Positions 61,456 to 64,000 of a DNA stretch of 64,000 bases are shown here, piece after piece. A program made the position numbers and the translations under genes. The stretch is from a marine gamma proteobacterium HTCC2148 (GTDB lineage Bacteria > Pseudomonadota > Gammaproteobacteria > Pseudomonadales > Halieaceae). Position 1 is the first letter of the stretch. Each line of letters starts with the position of its first letter. The notes beneath the pieces are model-generated. The model searched no databases. It was not told the origin of the DNA and saw only the letters and a program-made list of their open reading frames with translations. The DNA is taken from contig DS999223.1 of NCBI GenBank assembly GCA_000156295.1, positions 447,447 to 511,446 on the forward strand. Direction: 5' to 3'.

Positions 61456-62283
61456 CTAAAACGTTTCGCCGGGGCTGAGGGACTTAAAAAGGAGGTCGAC
61501 CTTGCCAAGGCGCAACGTATCCCCATCAGTCAATACGCCCCGGTCGATTTTCTCACCATTGATACGTGTACCGTTGGTAGAGTTCAGGTCCTCCACATGC
61601 CAGGTATTTGACTGGAGAGTCACTCTGGCATGCACAGAAGAGATGGTGATGTCGGAAACTTCAAGGTCGTTGGAGGTAGCGCGACCCAAGTCCCATGTGC
61701 TTTTACCAGCGGGCAGCGGCAGCAAAGTATTGCGCCCCGACTGGCTGACAATCATGAACACCGCGGCATTTTTATCAGCGCCCACAGATTGTTGCCGCAG
61801 TTGATCAACTAACACACCGACTAGCTTGCTGTTGGTTTGTTTGCTATCGACGGGGGTTTCGTCTTCCGACCAGCCAGGCGGTTTGGGGTAAGACATTCTT
61901 AGGCCCGTCACATTGGGATCGAATTGATCAACAACGTAGTTCTCATCGATCGCAGCCAGTCGGCCGCCGACGATGGTACCCTGATCGGAAGCGCCCGAGT
62001 CCACGACCAAATAGTAGACCTGCCCGATATAAATAATATCGCCGCCGCCAATAATCTCTGGCTTTCTCAGTTGCTGCCCGTTTAATGTTGTGCCATTTGT
62101 AGACCCGAGATCCTCTATCGTGAGGCGCCCGTCTCGGCGGGTGATCTTTGCATGCTGACGAGAGGCTTCACTGCAATCAACTACAATTTCGCATTCCGGA
62201 CCCCGGCCCAAAGTAACAGAGCTGCTGATAAGTGGTATCGCTTCACTACTGCTCATGTTCTTAAGGACAAAATAATCTTTCAT
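61456..62283 (-). CDS. Protein with two FHA domains
   Basis: 275 residues from the ATG at 62283 (AAGGA 8 bases upstream). FHA 1 occupies about 15-95: VTLGRGPECEIVVD, ASRQHAKITRR, DLGSTNGTTLNG. A linker (about 95-180) is followed by FHA 2 (about 185-270): WDLGRATSNDLEVSD, ISSVHARVTLQ, DLNSTNGTRINGEKI, DGDTLRLGKVDLLF. Both keep the Gly-Arg, Ser-x-x-His and Asn-Gly phosphothreonine-binding residues. Cytoplasmic, no catalytic domain, no kinase next door. A phosphorylation-dependent scaffold is likely. Downstream of the etf operon on the same strand but separated by a terminator. Confidence 0.9.
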   Translation of the reverse strand: MKDYFVLKNMSSSEAIPLISSSVTLGRGPECEIVVDCSEASRQHAKITRRDGRLTIEDLGSTNGTTLNGQQLRKPEIIGGGDIIYIGQVYYLVVDSGASDQGTIVGGRLAAIDENYVVDQFDPNVTGLRMSYPKPPGWSEDETPVDSKQTNSKLVGVLVDQLRQQSVGADKNAAVFMIVSQSGRNTLLPLPAGKSTWDLGRATSNDLEVSDITISSVHARVTLQSNTWHVEDLNSTNGTRINGEKIDRGVLTDGDTLRLGKVDLLFKSLSPGETF

Positions 62284-62385
62284 AGAGGCATTCCTTAACC
62301 GGGCTATTGCCGGTGGATACATCCCTGGCTTCGAGACAGTGACCCGGAGGCCCTTAAGTCCTTGGGCCTCGCGTAATAACGGGCC

Positions 62386-62410
62386 AAAAAAAACCGGCCT
62401 GATCGGCCGG
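62386..62410 (-). terminator. Rho-independent terminator of the etf operon
   Basis: Minus strand: stem CCGGCC / GGCCGG around a 5-base loop (62410-62394), followed by eight T (62393-62386). It lies 23 bases after the reconstructed etfA stop codon. Confidence 0.9.
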
Positions 62411-62432
62411 CTTTCACTGGCTCCAGTCCGAA

Positions 62433-63350
62433 TTATAGCTTACTTTCGAACTCAGGCAGTGCATCGAATAATCCGCGACAAGTCCATATCGCACTGAAAA
62501 TGGGGCGTCTCATCTTATGATCGCGACAATAACTTCGAATCCTTCATACCGGGCCAGGTGCTGGATCGCACGGAGATCCCCACGGCAATATATAAGTCAG
62601 GAGCAACAATCTTGCCGGTCTGGCCGACGTGCATGTCGTTTGGCACAAAGCTGCGTCAACAGCGGCGCGAGATGCACCGATTGCTGCACCCAGCTTGTCA
62701 GCAATACCGTCCAACAGCTTGAAGTTTTCGCCATTCTGCATACCGCGGCCACCGGAGATAACAATATCGGCGGAGGTAAGCTCGGGGCGATCTGATACAG
62801 CGACTTCTTCACCAACAAACGAAGAAATGCCGGCATCGTGCGCTGAGTCAACCGCTTCAACCGCAGCAGAACCACCTTCAGCAGGTGCTGCGTCAAAAGC
62901 AGTGATACGAACGGTGATCACTTTCTTGGCATCTGCGCTTTTAACGGTAGCGATAACATTGCCTGCGTATATCGGACGCTTAAACGTGTCAGCTGATTCG
63001 ACAGAAGTGATCTCGGAAATTTGCGCGACATCCAACAACGCGGCAACCCGAGGCATCGTGTTTTTGGCATCGGCTGTCGCCGGGGCAATGATGTTGTCGT
63101 AGCCAGCACCAACTTCTGCGATCAGCAGGCTAACATTCTCAGCCAACTGGTGCGCGTAGGCCGCATTGTCGGCAACCAGCACTTTACGAACGCCGGCGAC
63201 AGAGGCTGCTGCCTGGGCTGCACCATCGCAACCTGCACCTGCGATCAGAATGTCGATGTCGGCGCCCATAGCCTGGGCTGCGGTCACCGCGTTAAGGGTG
63301 GCACTCTTCAGAGAGCCATTGTCATGTTCTGCAATTACCAGAGTACTCAT
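62433..63350 (-). pseudogene. etfA: Electron transfer flavoprotein alpha subunit with a frameshift-ridden 3' end
   Basis: The first 230 codons encode a normal ETF alpha N-terminal region ([62 protein letters not shown]). From about 62652 on, the expected FAD-binding sequence is present only in fragments of different frames: [24 protein letters not shown] in one, IQHLA in another, MKD.., GLVADLF and a final ALPEFESKL-like end with TAA at 62433-62435. Roughly ten single-base losses, mostly in short runs, plus an apparent one-base gain, explain this. As written, translation ends at 62544 in a nonsense tail. Length restored by the missing bases would be about 308 residues, the family norm. Either a local sequencing/assembly fault or real decay. 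ATGA overlap with etfB upstream. Confidence 0.9.
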
Positions 63351-64000
63351 GAGATCACCTTCGCCTCGTTCTTCAGTTTATCGATCAACTGATCTACATC
63401 TTCAACTTTGATACCCGCCTGACGCTCGGCTGGTGGCTCGACGCCTACCTGGGTCAAGTGGGAAGTAACTTCAACACCCAGATCAGCGGGTGTGAAAACA
63501 TCCAGCGGCTTCTTCTTTGCCTTCATGATATTGGGCAAGGAAGCATAGCGCGGTTCATTTAGTCTCAGGTCAGTGGTCACAATCGCTGGCAGGTTCAGAG
63601 ACAGAGTTTGCAGACCCCCATCTACCTCACGGGTGACATTCATTTTATCGCCATCAATCACTATTTCTGAAGCAAAAGTACCCTGAGGCATGCCGGCTAG
63701 AGCGCCCAACATTTGTCCGGTCTGATTGTTATCGCCGTCAATGGACTGCTTACCAAGAATAACCAGCTGCGGCTCTTCTTTAACGACAACGCCCTTGAGC
63801 AATTTGGCAATAACCAGAGGCTCTACGGCGCCCTCGGTTTGTACCTGTATGCCACGATCGGCACCCAGCGCCAGCGCAGTGCGAATCTGCTCCTGGCAGG
63901 GCTTATCGCCAACGGAAACGGCAATAACTTCAGTCGCTATGCCTGCTTCTTTAAGGCGCACGGCCTCTTCAACTGCAATTTCACAAAAGGGGTTAATAGC
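63347..64000 (-). CDS. etfB: Electron transfer flavoprotein beta subunit (5' part outside the window)
   Basis: The frame is open through the right edge; the last readable residues toward the N-terminus are [20 protein letters not shown], typical of position 35-55 of ETF beta, so about 32 residues are missing. [51 protein letters not shown] and [20 protein letters not shown] bind AMP and contact ETF alpha. With ETF alpha it collects electrons from acyl-CoA dehydrogenases such as the one at 29050-30273 and hands them to the ubiquinone pool. Its stop overlaps the etfA start by 4 bases. Confidence 0.95.
   Translation of the reverse strand, partial: AINPFCEIAVEEAVRLKEAGIATEVIAVSVGDKPCQEQIRTALALGADRGIQVQTEGAVEPLVIAKLLKGVVVKEEPQLVILGKQSIDGDNNQTGQMLGALAGMPQGTFASEIVIDGDKMNVTREVDGGLQTLSLNLPAIVTTDLRLNEPRYASLPNIMKAKKKPLDVFTPADLGVEVTSHLTQVGVEPPAERQAGIKVEDVDQLIDKLKNEAKVIS

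Noticed and set aside
1-64000. Search by eye for CRISPR arrays, tRNA/rRNA genes, transposases, phage genes and attachment sites.
   Set aside because: No spaced direct repeats, cloverleaf-like runs, transposase motifs or integrase genes were found, so the window looks like stable chromosome.

Overview
The window reads as chromosome of an aerobic, probably marine gammaproteobacterium close to the Halieaceae/Cellvibrionales group. This is inferred from content, not from a phylogenetic marker: the methyltransferase-rnhA-dnaQ block facing gloB-mltD, nfuA, metH, cti, sohB, nudC, nhaB, a sulfite reductase with a DUF934 partner, an AddAB-like pair, and many acyl-CoA genes. Genes are dense, and GTG or TTG starts behind good Shine-Dalgarno sites are common. 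No tRNA, rRNA, insertion sequence, phage gene or CRISPR array was seen.

Layout. 1-3.3 kb (minus): a corrinoid-dependent methyltransferase operon (MttB-like protein without pyrrolysine, corrinoid protein, DUF1638, small 'virulence factor' family protein). 3.5-11.5 kb (minus): a tightly coupled five-gene operon with three exported sulfatases, a DUF3604 protein and a DUF1214 protein. 11.6-17.9 kb (minus): a Cus-type copper/silver efflux operon led by a small Cys/His/Met-rich exported protein. 18.1-20.2 kb (minus): a BtuB-like receptor behind a cobalamin riboswitch. 20.2-21.6 kb: a DUF1254/DUF1214 protein. 21.7-31.1 kb: acyl-CoA metabolism genes (carboxyltransferase, CitE-like lyase, CaiB-type CoA transferase, acyl-CoA dehydrogenase, SDR) mixed with a divergent ABC1 kinase, a YciI protein and a LysR regulator. 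31.3-45.7 kb: FHA protein, cti, sohB, nudC, nhaB, dnaQ, rnhA, gloB, mltD, rlmG, a secreted repeat protein and an LLM oxidoreductase. 45.7-53.6 kb: an AddA/AddB-like nuclease pair, DAHP synthase and nfuA. 53.7-64 kb: metH behind a 40-bp perfect palindrome, DUF2970, a 40-residue membrane ORF, sulfite reductase plus DUF934, a CPA2 antiporter, a two-FHA protein, and etfA-etfB, with the etfA 3' end scrambled by indels.

Two themes tie the window together. The first is cobalamin: a riboswitch-controlled outer-membrane receptor, B12-dependent MetH and a corrinoid methyltransferase operon, with no corrin biosynthesis gene in view. That suggests a cell that imports B12 and spends it on one-carbon metabolism. 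The second is sulfur and organic-matter use: exported sulfatases, assimilatory sulfite reduction, methionine synthesis, and acyl-CoA degradation feeding ETF. The best candidates for undescribed biology are the sulfatase/DUF3604/DUF1214 operon and the MttB-like/DUF1638 operon.
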